Assembly: GCA_903911165.1 (NCBI GenBank)
Contig: CAIWCQ010000091.1
Span: 1 to 11,262, forward strand
Source: an uncultured Actinomycetes bacterium
GTDB lineage: Bacteria; Actinomycetota; Actinomycetes; Mycobacteriales; Mycobacteriaceae
Direction of reading: 5' to 3'
DNA: 11,262 nt
Notes under the pieces: generated by a model
Told to the model about the DNA's origin: nothing
What the model saw: the letters and a program-made list of their open reading frames with translations, nothing else
Database searches by the model: none
Position numbers and translations under genes: made by a program
Shown here: positions 1 through 7,892 of the stretch, one piece after another
Layout of the letters: each line of letters opens with the position of its first letter
How positions within the stretch are numbered: the first letter of the stretch is position 1

Positions 1-507
1 GAGCCAGACCTGGGCACAGCGACGATTCTCGGCCTGATCGGATTCTCACTCCTCTTCGTCACGATCGGCGCCATCACCAGATCGTGCGGTGCCGCCGGAA
101 TCATCGTTGTCGATGCGTCGTCTGACGTGGTCGGCCCGCAAGCACTGCGGGACGGCCAGCTCGACGCCCTGCTGGCCAGCACCGGCGGGGCAACCGGCAG
201 CGGTTCCACCGGCTCATCGGCACTGGACGCTTACACGTTGTTCGCCGGCAACGGCAATAACCTGCCGGGGTATTCCAACCCGCAGATCGACGGGATCATC
301 TCTTCACTGGCAGTCACCACCGATCCCAAGGAACAGGCCCGCCTGCTCGGCGACGGCGCGCCCATCCTCTGGGTCGACATGCCGACCCTTCCGTTGTATC
401 GGCAGCAGCGCACCGTCATTGCCGCCAAGAGCATGTTCGCCGTGCAGGCCAACCCCACCAAGTGGGGCGCCGGCTGGAACATGGACAGATGGGTGGTGAC
501 GCCGTGA
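1..507 (+). CDS. C-terminal part of ABC transporter solute-binding lipoprotein (peptide/DppA type), truncated by window edge
   Basis: The reading frame is open from the first base, so only about the last 168 residues are present and the start lies outside the window. The protein is the C-terminal lobe of an SBP_bac_5-type periplasmic or cell-envelope binding protein, which would deliver peptide-like ligands to an ABC importer. Supporting features are the segment [20 protein letters not shown], the following NPQIDGII helix, the [15 protein letters not shown] strand with its typical aromatic/proline pattern, and the GAGWNMDRW terminus. These closely resemble my memory of Rv2585c, which lies next to apt in M. 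tuberculosis. The TGA stop at 505-507 overlaps the probable apt GTG start, implying co-transcription and translational coupling. The ligand cannot be inferred, and the lipobox and N-lobe are not visible. Confidence 0.85.
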   Translation, partial: EPDLGTATILGLIGFSLLFVTIGAITRSCGAAGIIVVDASSDVVGPQALRDGQLDALLASTGGATGSGSTGSSALDAYTLFAGNGNNLPGYSNPQIDGIISSLAVTTDPKEQARLLGDGAPILWVDMPTLPLYRQQRTVIAAKSMFAVQANPTKWGAGWNMDRWVVTP

Positions 508-1052
508 CGCCCGACGGCGGCGCTGTTGCCGAGTCCGTGACCGACCTGCTGGTCGCGCTGACTCGCGAAGTGCCCGACTTCCCCGAACCCGGTGTGCTGT
601 TCCGGGACCTGACCCCGGTGCTGGCCGACGACCGCGGGTTCGCCGCGGTCACCTCCGCCCTCGCAGCGATCGTCGAGGGCGCCGATCTGATCGCCGGTGT
701 CGACGCGCGGGGCTTCCTGCTCGGTGGTGCCGTCGCTCACCGGTTGGGGATCGGGGTCCTTGCTGTCCGCAAGGGTGGAAAACTGCCGCCACCGGTGCAC
801 AGCCGCACCTACAACCTCGAGTACGGCACCGCCACCCTGGAGATCCCTGCCGGCGGCATCGAACTGGCCGGGCGGCGGGTAGCGATCATCGATGATGTGT
901 TGGCCACCGGCGGGACGGTTGCCGCGACCCGAGACCTGCTCACGACGGTGGGCGCGCGGGTCACCGCGGCGGCGGTGGTGCTGGAGTTGGCGGGGCTCGG
1001 CGGACGCGACCGAATCGCTCCGCTTGCCGCACACAGCCTGCGGCTCCTCTGA
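504..1052 (+). CDS. apt: Adenine phosphoribosyltransferase
   Basis: This cytosolic purine-salvage enzyme converts adenine and PRPP to AMP and pyrophosphate. The protein is 182 residues from the GTG at 504, the usual Apt length. Family signatures are [15 protein letters not shown] near the N-terminus, the base-binding [22 protein letters not shown] segment, the flexible-loop segment [21 protein letters not shown], and the PRPP-binding motif [14 protein letters not shown] chose GTG 504 because it forms a GTGA overlap with the preceding stop and has an SD-like GGTGGTGA four bases upstream (492-499). An ATG at 489 would add five residues, and a GTG at 462 would add fourteen in a non-conserved stretch. 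It sits directly upstream of rel, as in M. tuberculosis. Confidence 0.95.
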   Translation: MTPDGGAVAESVTDLLVALTREVPDFPEPGVLFRDLTPVLADDRGFAAVTSALAAIVEGADLIAGVDARGFLLGGAVAHRLGIGVLAVRKGGKLPPPVHSRTYNLEYGTATLEIPAGGIELAGRRVAIIDDVLATGGTVAATRDLLTTVGARVTAAAVVLELAGLGGRDRIAPLAAHSLRLL

Positions 1053-1065
1053 CCCGGACCGGACA

Positions 1066-1084
1066 CGGCGAGAGATCCTCGCCG
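1066..1084 (+). promoter_or_regulatory. Hairpin in the apt-relA spacer (possible attenuator, terminator or leader structure)
   Basis: A perfect 7-bp inverted repeat, CGGCGAG (1066-1072) and CTCGCCG (1078-1084), encloses a 5-base AGATC loop. It starts 13 bases after the apt stop and ends 59 bases before the relA ATG. No U-tract follows. It could be a U-less mycobacterial terminator, a partial readthrough element, or part of the rel leader. The structure is seen directly; its function is inferred. Confidence 0.4.
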
Positions 1085-1143
1085 GATCCGCGCGCGATAT
1101 CCTTCCAGGATCCCCGCAGCAGCCCGGGGAACCGGAGGTGAGC

Positions 1144-3489
1144 ATGGCGGACGAACCGGGAAGCGCAGGCTTCCCGTCGGTGCCGGTCGCCGAGATGGGC
1201 GAATCGCGCGGGGAGATTCCGAAGTCCCCGATCAGCGCGTCCCGTCGGGTGCGGGCTCGCCTGGCGCGGCGGATGACCGCGCAACGCAGCGCTATCAGCC
1301 CGGTGCTCGAGCCGTTGGTCGCGGTGCACCGGGAGATCTATCCCAAGGCTGACCTGACGTTGCTGCAGCGTGCCTACGGCGTGGCAGACGCCAAACATGC
1401 CAGCCAGTCGCGCCGCTCCGGTGACCCCTACATCACCCACCCGTTGGCCGTCGCGAGCATTCTCGCCGAGTTGGGCATGGACACCACCACCCTGGTGGCT
1501 GCGCTGCTGCATGACACCGTCGAGGACACCGGCTACACCTTGGAGGCGCTGACCGCTGATTTCGGAGACGAGGTCGCTCACCTCGTCGATGGCGTCACCA
1601 AGCTCGACAAGGTGGTGCTGGGCACCGCCGCGGAGGGCGAGACCATCCGCAAAATGATCATCGCGATGGCCCGTGATCCGCGGGTGCTGGTGATCAAGGT
1701 CGCCGACCGGCTGCACAACATGCGCACGATCCGATTCCTGCCTCCCGAGAAGCAGGCGCAAAAGGCACACGAAACACTGGAAGTTATTGCGCCCCTAGCT
1801 CACCGGCTTGGAATGGCGACGGTCAAGTGGGAGCTTGAGGATCTTTCGTTCGCGATCCTGCACCCGAAGCGTTACGAGGAGATCGTCCGACTGGTAGCTG
1901 ACCGCACACCATCTCGAGACACGTATCTGGCCAGAGTGCGCTCAGATATCGGGACCGCACTGGCCGAGATGAAAGTCAGTGCCGCGGTCGAAGGAAGGCC
2001 GAAGCACTACTGGTCGATCTATCAGAAGATGATCATCAAGGGTCGCGACTTCGACGACATCCACGACTTGGTCGGGGTCCGCATCCTGTGCGACGAGATC
2101 CGTGATTGCTACGCCGCCGTGGGGGTGGTGCATTCGCTGTGGCAGCCGATGCCCGGCCGATTCAAGGACTACATCGCCCAACCCCGGTTCGGGGTGTACC
2201 AGTCGCTGCACACCACGGTCGTCGGGCCGGAAGGTAAGCCCCTGGAGGTCCAGATCCGGACTCGTGAGATGCACCGCACCGCGGAGTACGGCATCGCATC
2301 GCACTGGCGTTACAAAGAGGCCAAGGGCCGCAACGCGGTCCCGCATCCGCAGTCGGCGGCCGAGATCGACGATATGGCCTGGATGCGCCAACTTCTCGAC
2401 TGGCAACGCGAGGCCGCCGATCCCGGTGAGTTCCTCGAATCGCTGCGCTACGACCTGGCCGTGCAGGAGATCTTCGTGTTCACGCCCAAGGGCGATGTCG
2501 TCACACTGCCCACCGGTTCAACACCTGTCGACTTCGCCTACGCGGTACACACCGAGGTGGGACACCGATGTATCGGTGCGCGGGTCAACGGCCGGTTGGT
2601 GGCGCTGGAGCGCACGCTCGAAAATGGCGAAGTGGTGGAGGTTTTCACCTCCAAGGCGCTCAATGCCGGCCCGTCTCGGGACTGGCAGGGCTTCGTGGTG
2701 TCGCCTCGTGCCAAGGCAAAGATCCGGCAGTGGTTCGCCAAGGAGCGCCGTGAGGAGGCGCTGGAGACCGGTAAGGACGCGATCACCCGGGAGGTCCGTC
2801 GCGGCGGGCTGCCACTACAGCGACTGGTGACCGCCGAGGCGATGACCGCACTGGCACAGGAGTTGCGCTACGGCGACATCTCGTCGCTGTACACCGCGGT
2901 GGGTGAGGGCCACGTCTCGGCCCGCCATGTCGTGCAACGCCTACTGGCTCAACTCGGGGGCGCGGACGGTGCCGAGGACGAACTCGCCGAACGCTCCACC
3001 CCGACCACCATGCACGTGCGGCAGCGCAGCACTGAGGACTCCGGGGTGGGAGTGCCCGGAGCGCCGGGCACGCTGACGAAGCTGGCCAAATGCTGCACTC
3101 CCGTCCCCGGCGACAACATCATGGGGTTCGTCACCCGCGGCGGCGGTGTCAGCGTGCACCGCACCGACTGCACCAACGCCGATGATTTGCAGTTGCAGTC
3201 GGAGCGCATCATCGAGGTGGTGTGGGCGCCTTCGCCCACATCGGTATTCCTAGTTGCCATCCAGGTCGAGGCTCTCGACCGGCACCGACTGCTTTCGGAT
3301 GTGACGCGGGTCCTCGCCGACGAACGGGTGAACATCCTCTCGGCTTCGGTGACCACCTCCGATGATCGGGTTGCGATCAGCCGCTTCACTTTTGAGATGG
3401 GCGACCCCAAACACCTCGGGCATGTGCTCAACGCGGTGCGCACCGTCGAAGGCGTCTACGACGTATACCGGGTGACCAGCGCGGCATGA
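1144..3489 (+). CDS. relA: Bifunctional (p)ppGpp synthetase/hydrolase (RelA/SpoT family, Rel)
   Basis: This is the long Rel enzyme of the stringent response: it makes (p)ppGpp from ATP and GTP/GDP and also hydrolyses it. The 781-residue length fits mycobacterial Rel (about 790). Domains in order: an HD hydrolase domain (YITHP with H99, HDTVED at 123-128, [10 protein letters not shown]); a synthetase domain with RFKD at 339-342, GVYQSLH (Y352) and EVQIRT (368-373); a TGS domain around 440-503; a CC/zinc-finger-like region with C650-C651, H672 and C676; and a C-terminal ACT domain from about 702. The RFKD motif is the bifunctional RXKD form rather than the EXDD of monofunctional RelA. Both active sites look intact. 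Start ATG 1144 has GGAGG at 1134-1138, five bases upstream; GTG 1138 is in frame but lies on that SD. The non-conserved N-terminal 25 or so residues vary among mycobacteria. Confidence 0.97.
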   Translation: MADEPGSAGFPSVPVAEMGESRGEIPKSPISASRRVRARLARRMTAQRSAISPVLEPLVAVHREIYPKADLTLLQRAYGVADAKHASQSRRSGDPYITHPLAVASILAELGMDTTTLVAALLHDTVEDTGYTLEALTADFGDEVAHLVDGVTKLDKVVLGTAAEGETIRKMIIAMARDPRVLVIKVADRLHNMRTIRFLPPEKQAQKAHETLEVIAPLAHRLGMATVKWELEDLSFAILHPKRYEEIVRLVADRTPSRDTYLARVRSDIGTALAEMKVSAAVEGRPKHYWSIYQKMIIKGRDFDDIHDLVGVRILCDEIRDCYAAVGVVHSLWQPMPGRFKDYIAQPRFGVYQSLHTTVVGPEGKPLEVQIRTREMHRTAEYGIASHWRYKEAKGRNAVPHPQSAAEIDDMAWMRQLLDWQREAADPGEFLESLRYDLAVQEIFVFTPKGDVVTLPTGSTPVDFAYAVHTEVGHRCIGARVNGRLVALERTLENGEVVEVFTSKALNAGPSRDWQGFVVSPRAKAKIRQWFAKERREEALETGKDAITREVRRGGLPLQRLVTAEAMTALAQELRYGDISSLYTAVGEGHVSARHVVQRLLAQLGGADGAEDELAERSTPTTMHVRQRSTEDSGVGVPGAPGTLTKLAKCCTPVPGDNIMGFVTRGGGVSVHRTDCTNADDLQLQSERIIEVVWAPSPTSVFLVAIQVEALDRHRLLSDVTRVLADERVNILSASVTTSDDRVAISRFTFEMGDPKHLGHVLNAVRTVEGVYDVYRVTSAA

Positions 3490-3497
3490 GGGTGCAG

Positions 3498-3521
3498 CGC
3501 GGGCGGCTGCCTCAGCCCGCG
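3498..3521. terminator. Hairpin between convergent relA and permease, probable bidirectional terminator
   Basis: A perfect 7-bp stem, CGCGGGC (3498-3504) with GCCCGCG (3515-3521), surrounds a 10-base loop. It begins 9 bases after the relA stop and overlaps the permease stop codon (3512-3514). There is no U-tract, as is common for candidate mycobacterial terminators. Placement between two convergent genes supports termination for both strands, but this is inference. Confidence 0.5.
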
Positions 3522-5038
3522 ATTACGGTGGGGGTGTCCCGGTGCAGGGTCTCGCCGCGGAAGAACGCAGGCGCCTTAGCCCGCCAGATGAACATGAGCA
3601 CGACGCCGAGCAGGATCAGTCCGAGGCCGAGTACCAGTACCAGGCCCACGCCGAAAATGCTTGCGCCGCTGCCATAGTCGGGTGACGCTGAATCGCGCAG
3701 CGTGATCAGCAGAACGAAGAACAGGCCAAGGCCGCCGAGCAACGGAAACAACAACTTGAACACGAAGCTCGACACGTTCGCGAATAACTCCCGGCGGAAG
3801 AACCAGATGCAGGCGAATGCCGTCAGACCGTAGTAGAAGCAGATCATGATGCCCAACGCGTAGATCGTGTCGGTCAGGGCATTGCGGCTCAGTACGTGCA
3901 TGACCGCATAGAAAATCCCGGCGACGCTGCCGGCTACGACGGTCGCGTAGGACGGCGTCAGATAGCGGGGGTGGATCGATGCGAACCGGGGCGGGAGGGC
4001 CTGGTACGACGCCATTCCCAACATGGTGCGCGATGACGGCAGAAAGGTGGTGATCAGGCTGGCGATGCTGGAGGCGAGCACGGCGAGATACAACAACAGA
4101 TGCCAGGGACTGCCGAGCACCGGTTCGGCCAACTCGCCGAAGACGTTGGAGGCATTGTCCTCGTTGCCCAGACCTACGCCCTGGTCGCCGACGCCGGCGT
4201 ACATCTGGGTCGCTGTCGCGACGATCAGGTAAGTCAGCAGGATCGAGATCACCGTGAGCAGCGCGGCGCGCCCGGGTGTCTTCGCCGATCCTTTGGACTC
4301 CTCGTTGACCGTCAAGCAGGTATCCCAGCCCCAGAACGCGAATATCGAACCGGACAGTCCGGCGATGAATGCCGACAGGGTCAGGCCGGCCGGGCTGAAC
4401 CATTCCCAGCTGAAGCTCAGGCCGGTCGGTGCCGTCCGCGACTTCGCGATCGCCAGGCCGGCGAAGATCAACAGGATCGCCAGCTGGAATCCGACCAGTA
4501 CGAACTGAATTCGTTCGGTGGTGGTGATGCCCCGGTAGGCGACCCCCGTCGCCACCGCGAGGAATGTCAGGCAGGTCGCCACGTTGATCCACTTGTTCTC
4601 CCAGAGTCCGCCGATCAACGCACTGCCGGAGAGGTCGCCGAGGAACTGGTAGAAGAACTCCACCGCCACCCCGGCGAGGTTGGATAACACAATTGCGGTG
4701 GCCAGGATTGCGACCCAGCCGCCGATCCATCCGACGTAGGGGCCGAATGCCTTGGTGGTCCAGGTGAATGAGGTACCGCAGTCCGGGGCAACCTTGTTGA
4801 ACTCCCGGTAGGCGTAGGCGGCGAAGAACATCGGCAGGAAGCCCGCGATGATCACCACCGCCATCTTTGAGCCGGCCTGGGTGGCCAGGATTCCGACGGT
4901 GGCGGTGAGCGCATAGGCGGGTGCCACCGAGGAGATGCCGAGGACGACGCTGCCCAGGACGCCGACGGAGTTGCGCGACAGCCCCTTGCCGTGCAGATCG
5001 GCTTCGGCGGCATGCTGTAGGTCGTGCGCTTCTCTCAT
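3512..5038 (-). CDS. APC-superfamily amino acid/polyamine permease
   Basis: This is a 508-residue integral inner-membrane transporter. Hydropathy by eye gives about twelve membrane segments, near residues 28-50, 60-77, 100-130, 151-168, 177-198, 218-240, 258-278, 312-333, 363-383, 390-412, 426-446 and 461-485. Family features include the glycine-interrupted TM1 (LGISSVAPAYALTATVG), SFTWTTKAFGPYVGWIGGW after TM2, and the loop SSRTMLGMASYQALPPRFASIHPR followed by TPSYA, a classic APC signature. These proteins usually import amino acids or amines by proton symport; the substrate cannot be read here. ATG 5038 is preceded by GGGAGG (minus strand, 5047-5042) three bases away. It is divergent from a USP gene across a repeat-bearing region, suggesting shared control. 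In M. tuberculosis relA and ppiB are adjacent, so this pair looks like an insertion or a lineage-specific retention. Confidence 0.9.
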   Translation of the reverse strand: MREAHDLQHAAEADLHGKGLSRNSVGVLGSVVLGISSVAPAYALTATVGILATQAGSKMAVVIIAGFLPMFFAAYAYREFNKVAPDCGTSFTWTTKAFGPYVGWIGGWVAILATAIVLSNLAGVAVEFFYQFLGDLSGSALIGGLWENKWINVATCLTFLAVATGVAYRGITTTERIQFVLVGFQLAILLIFAGLAIAKSRTAPTGLSFSWEWFSPAGLTLSAFIAGLSGSIFAFWGWDTCLTVNEESKGSAKTPGRAALLTVISILLTYLIVATATQMYAGVGDQGVGLGNEDNASNVFGELAEPVLGSPWHLLLYLAVLASSIASLITTFLPSSRTMLGMASYQALPPRFASIHPRYLTPSYATVVAGSVAGIFYAVMHVLSRNALTDTIYALGIMICFYYGLTAFACIWFFRRELFANVSSFVFKLLFPLLGGLGLFFVLLITLRDSASPDYGSGASIFGVGLVLVLGLGLILLGVVLMFIWRAKAPAFFRGETLHRDTPTVIAG

Positions 5039-5050
5039 ACCCCTCCCGTC

Positions 5051-5107
5051 GGGTTGCTCGGCAGACTATGGGTTGCTCGGAAGACTATGGGTTGCTCGGA
5101 AGACGAT
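5051..5107. repeat. Three tandem 19-bp direct repeats in the divergent permease/USP upstream region
   Basis: Units lie at 5051-5069, 5070-5088 and 5089-5107, each beginning GGGTTGCTCGG and ending AGACTAT or AGACGAT; a further GGG follows. Unit 1 differs from unit 2 by one base and unit 3 differs from unit 2 by one base. They begin 13 bases upstream of the permease start and end 69 bases before the USP start. On the minus strand units 1 and 2 each present TAGTCT, which fits the loose TANNNT -10 pattern. They could be regulator binding sites or a recent slippage expansion. Confidence 0.85.
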
Positions 5108-5119
5108 GGGAAGTAACGT
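5092..5119 (+). promoter_or_regulatory. Candidate sigma-A-like promoter for the universal stress protein
   Basis: TTGCTC at 5092-5097 is separated by 16 bases from TAACGT at 5114-5119, matching the mycobacterial TANNNT -10 form with a weak -35. The -35 element falls inside the third 19-bp repeat. A start about 7 bases downstream would give a leader of roughly 50 bases before the GTG at 5177. This is a pattern match only. Confidence 0.3.
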
Positions 5120-5176
5120 ACCCCTGACGGTGCAACGTGTTGGGTGTTTGCGCTGACGAATCAGGGAGGCCCCGTC

Positions 5177-6127
5177 GTGTCCGAAAAGCTCCACGGCATA
5201 TCCGAAAAACTCCACGTCATGCCGGAAGAACCGGATGCCGTCGATAGCGGCATCGTCGTCGGAGCCGACGGGTCCGACCACGGCCGCGCGGCGCTCCGAT
5301 GGGCCGCCGACACCGCCGTCGCCTATCGGCTGCCGCTGACGGTGCTCTACGCCCGTCCCGACGAACTCGCCCGACCCACCCTGATTGAGAATCCTGACGG
5401 CGTGCTTGGGGACGCGGTGGCGCTGGCGCGGGCGGCCCATCCCGGACTGCAGATCCGGGCGCTGCAGATGCCCGATGCGCCGGTTCAGTCCCTGTTGGCA
5501 GTCGGGGAGACCGCCGACGCACTCGTCCTCGGATCCCGCGGTATCGAGGGGTTCCGCGGGCTGTTGCTGGGAAGCACGACGATGCACGTCGCGCCCTATG
5601 CGCAGTGCCCGGTTGTGGTGGTGCACTCCGGCATGGAGGGCGGTACTGCCTTCACCGATGCCGAGGGATCCGAGGGCAACCCAGGTCAGGTGGTCCTGGG
5701 TTATGACGGTTCGTCGGCGTCGAATCGGGCGGCGGCCTTCGCTTTCCGGCACGCCGCCGCGGTGGGCTGCGGAGTGGTCGCGGTGACGGTGGAGGCCGAT
5801 CGCGGCGAACCCGACACCTGGGAGGTCAATCCGCAAGACGCCACCCCGGGGTCGGACACCAGCGCCTTCCACTCGCCGGTGATCGTCACCGCGGCGGCGT
5901 TCCCGGAAGTGCCGGTGTCCTTCGTTGCCGGCACCGGCCGGCCGGCTGAGGTGTTGCTGGCCGAAGCCATCGGCGCGGAACTCCTGGTTGTCGGGAGCCG
6001 GGGATCCGGCGGATTCTCGGGTCTGGTGATGGGGTCGGTCAGCCAGAAGGTGCTTGCCCACGCCGGATGCCCGGTCGCGGTCCTGCACGAGGGGATCTCC
6101 GCGGAGACCGCCGCCGGCGTCGCCTAA
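5177..6127 (+). CDS. Universal stress protein with two tandem UspA domains
   Basis: This 316-residue cytosolic protein has two UspA alpha/beta domains, roughly residues 24-153 and 170-306. Each has the nucleotide-binding acidic strand (GADGS, D31; GYDGS, D177) and a complete G-2x-G-9x-G-S ATP-binding motif: GSRG at 119-122 with GS at 132-133, and GSRG at 273-276 with GS at 286-287. Both domains therefore look competent to bind ATP, as in mycobacterial tandem USPs such as the DosR-linked ones; the role is stress or starvation adaptation of unknown mechanism. GTG 5177 was chosen because GGGAGG (5164-5169) lies seven bases upstream; an upstream GTG at 5144 lacks such a site. The first 15 residues contain a duplicated heptad (SEKLHGI, SEKLHVM). 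No DosR-type box is obvious upstream. It is divergent from the APC permease and convergent with ppiB. Confidence 0.93.
   Translation: MSEKLHGISEKLHVMPEEPDAVDSGIVVGADGSDHGRAALRWAADTAVAYRLPLTVLYARPDELARPTLIENPDGVLGDAVALARAAHPGLQIRALQMPDAPVQSLLAVGETADALVLGSRGIEGFRGLLLGSTTMHVAPYAQCPVVVVHSGMEGGTAFTDAEGSEGNPGQVVLGYDGSSASNRAAAFAFRHAAAVGCGVVAVTVEADRGEPDTWEVNPQDATPGSDTSAFHSPVIVTAAAFPEVPVSFVAGTGRPAEVLLAEAIGAELLVVGSRGSGGFSGLVMGSVSQKVLAHAGCPVAVLHEGISAETAAGVA
5180..5221 (+). repeat. 21-bp tandem duplication at the USP N-terminus
   Basis: Two 21-bp units (5180-5200 and 5201-5221) encode SEKLHGI and SEKLHVM. They share TCCGAAAA and CTCCACG blocks and differ at a few positions. The duplication lies upstream of the first UspA domain and keeps the frame. 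Confidence 0.8.
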
Positions 6128-6164
6128 AGCCCGTGTCGTTGGGGCCGGCGTCTTGGGGGCCCGT

Positions 6165-6223
6165 GTCGCCTGGGTCGCCTGGGTCGCCTGGGTCCTGGGT
6201 CGCCTGGGTCCTGGGTCGCCTGG
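6165..6223. repeat. Mixed 9-bp/7-bp minisatellite between convergent USP and ppiB
   Basis: Five exact copies of GTCGCCTGG (6165-6173, 6174-6182, 6183-6191, 6199-6207, 6215-6223) are interleaved with two copies of the shortened GTCCTGG (6192-6198, 6208-6214). The order is 9-9-9-7-9-7-9. The array lies between the USP stop at 6127 and the ppiB stop at 6229. It has no self-complementary arms, so it does not form a simple hairpin. It resembles a VNTR locus and is a likely site of slippage length variation. Confidence 0.9.
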
Positions 6224-6228
6224 GGCCG

Positions 6229-7098
6229 TCAGTCCAGCAGAACCGACTTGACCTTGACCTCGGTCGCCGGCTTTCCGTCCTGGCTGCCGCCCGCCACGCC
6301 GCCCTGGGCGATCTTGTCCAGCGTGGCGAGTCCGGTGGCGTCGATGGTGCCGAAGACGGTGTAGCCCGGCGGCAGTTGGGAATCCTTGTAGACCAGGAAG
6401 AACTGGCTGCCGTTGGAGTCCGGCCCGGCGTTGGCCATGGCCAGGGTGCCGCGCGGGTACAGCACCGGATTCCGCAGGGCCGGGTCACCCTTGGGGTACT
6501 GGGTGGTCGGGTATTCATTGGCGAAGGCATATCCCGGACCACCGCCACCGGTACCGGTCGGGTCGCCACACTGCAGCACACCGAGCGAGGAGGCGGTGGT
6601 CAGGCGGTGACAGATGGTGTCGTTGAAGAAGCCCTTCTGGGCCAGGCTCGCGAAGCTGTTCACCGTGCACGGCGCCTCGGCATTGTTGAGCAGCAGACCG
6701 ATGTTGCCCTGGTCGGTGGACATGCTGACGCTGATCGTCGCGGGGTCGGTGGGTACCTTGCCGGACTTCGGGGCATCCACGGGCCTGCTGGCTTTCTGCG
6801 CCGCCGGGTACTGACAGTTCGCTCCGAGATCGGCGGACGCCGCGAATGTCGGCAGTTGGTCCGCGCCGCCACGGGGCGGGGGAGTCGTTGGAGCCGCCGA
6901 GGTGGGGGCGGCGCTGATGGGATCTGACTCCTTGTCGTTCATCACGAACGTGACGATCGCCGCAGCAGCGGCAGCGATCGCGACCACCGCGCCTGCAACT
7001 GTGAAAATGCGTCGCTGCCGGTCCTTCTGGGCTCGGCTTTCTAGTTGGCGCTCGAGATTGAGTTTCGCCATCTCGCGTCGTTCTTCATTGCTGGGCAC
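6229..7098 (-). CDS. ppiB: Membrane-anchored cyclophilin-type peptidyl-prolyl cis-trans isomerase (PpiB family)
   Basis: The 289-residue protein matches my memory of M. tuberculosis PpiB (Rv2582). It has a charged cytoplasmic N-terminus (residues 1-30), one alanine/valine-rich membrane segment (about 31-53), a low-complexity Ser/Pro/Ala linker, and an extracytoplasmic cyclophilin domain from about residue 105. Cyclophilin features are VSMSTDQGNIGL, the HRL arginine (human CypA R55 position), GTLAMANAGPDSNGSQFFLVY (Q111/F113 positions kept) and YTVFGTI. The conserved phenylalanine of the F60 region is not evident and the H126 position is tyrosine, as I recall for the M. tuberculosis protein. 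The start is GTG 7098 (VPSNEERRE), with GGAGG at 7112-7108, nine bases upstream. An ATG at 7116 would lie across that SD. It is convergent with the USP and divergent from the glyoxalase-like gene. Confidence 0.92.
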   Translation of the reverse strand: MPSNEERREMAKLNLERQLESRAQKDRQRRIFTVAGAVVAIAAAAAAIVTFVMNDKESDPISAAPTSAAPTTPPPRGGADQLPTFAASADLGANCQYPAAQKASRPVDAPKSGKVPTDPATISVSMSTDQGNIGLLLNNAEAPCTVNSFASLAQKGFFNDTICHRLTTASSLGVLQCGDPTGTGGGGPGYAFANEYPTTQYPKGDPALRNPVLYPRGTLAMANAGPDSNGSQFFLVYKDSQLPPGYTVFGTIDATGLATLDKIAQGGVAGGSQDGKPATEVKVKSVLLD

Positions 7099-7208
7099 CG
7101 CGGTAATCCTCCACATGTGACTCGGTCAATCGACGCGTTGAGTCTGCCAGCTGAACTTGTCAGCGGGGGCTGCGGCCCACCGGTAGGCCAGGATGGGACA
7201 CTGTTGCG

Positions 7209-7892
7209 GTGTTGCTCAGCGGGTTCCCGGCCGGCATGTTGGCCTGCAACTGCTATGTGTTGGCCCCGCGTGCGGGGTCGGACGCGATCGTCGTCGACCC
7301 CGGTCAGCGGGCGATGGGAACCTTGCGCCGGATCCTCGACGAGAACCGGCTGACGCCGGCCGCAGTGTTGCTCACCCATGGACACATCGACCACATCTGG
7401 TCCGCGCAGAAGGTGGCCGACACCTACGGGTGCCCGGCATTCATTCACCCCGCGGACCGGTTCATGCTGGCCGACCCGATCAATGGCTTCGGGCCTCGGA
7501 TCGGCCAACTTGCTGTCGGAGCGCTGTTCCGCGAACCGCGCCAGATCGTCGAGCTCGATCGCGACGGCGACACGCTTGATCTCGGCGCAATCCGGGTCGC
7601 GGTGGATCACACCCCGGGACACACCCGTGGATCGGTGGTGTTTAGGGTTTCTGATTCCGCAGGCGGGCCCGGACGCGGTGAGTTGGTGTTCACCGGCGAC
7701 ACGCTGTTCAAGCAGTCGGTGGGGCGCACCGACCTGCCCGGCGGAAGTGGTCGGGACCTGCTCGCCTCGATCGTCACCAAACTGCTCGTGCTCGATGACG
7801 ACACCCGGGTGCTTCCCGGCCACGGCGAGGCCACCACCATCGGCGTCGAACGTCGCACAAACCCGTTCCTGCAGGGGATAACGGCGCTGTGA
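7209..7892 (+). CDS. Metallo-beta-lactamase-fold hydrolase, glyoxalase II-like
   Basis: This 227-residue cytosolic protein carries all expected binuclear metal ligands of the hydroxyacylglutathione-hydrolase-like family: H57, H59, D61 and H62 in THGHIDH, H138 in HTPGHTRG, D164 in FTGDTLF and H205 in [11 protein letters not shown]. It corresponds to Rv2581c by sequence memory and position. True glyoxalase II cleaves S-lactoyl-glutathione; mycobacteria use mycothiol instead, so a mycothiol thioester or another thioester is a more likely substrate, but that is inference. The start is GTG 7209 (VLLSGFPAG), aligning with the known family N-terminus; an AGGATGGG at 7190-7197 lies eleven bases upstream. 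The stop overlaps the hisS start by four bases (GTGA), indicating an operon. The 110-base gap back to ppiB must hold both divergent promoters; I see no convincing motif in it. Confidence 0.9.
   Translation: MLLSGFPAGMLACNCYVLAPRAGSDAIVVDPGQRAMGTLRRILDENRLTPAAVLLTHGHIDHIWSAQKVADTYGCPAFIHPADRFMLADPINGFGPRIGQLAVGALFREPRQIVELDRDGDTLDLGAIRVAVDHTPGHTRGSVVFRVSDSAGGPGRGELVFTGDTLFKQSVGRTDLPGGSGRDLLASIVTKLLVLDDDTRVLPGHGEATTIGVERRTNPFLQGITAL

Noticed and set aside
231..1145. 304-residue minus-strand reading frame opposite apt
   Set aside because: It is rich in Arg, Gly and Gln with no recognisable domain, and lies fully opposite the well-supported lipoprotein, apt and rel frames; a typical GC-rich shadow frame.
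3576..4730. 384-residue alternative minus-strand frame within the permease gene
   Set aside because: It is extremely rich in Arg, Asp and Gly, and overlaps the permease whose membrane pattern and APC motifs are clear.
5111..5176. DosR-type or other named regulator box upstream of the USP
   Set aside because: Read for the GGGACT-type DosR consensus and found no acceptable match on either strand.
6128..6228. CRISPR-like array
   Set aside because: Units are 7-9 bp directly abutting without spacers, so this is a minisatellite.
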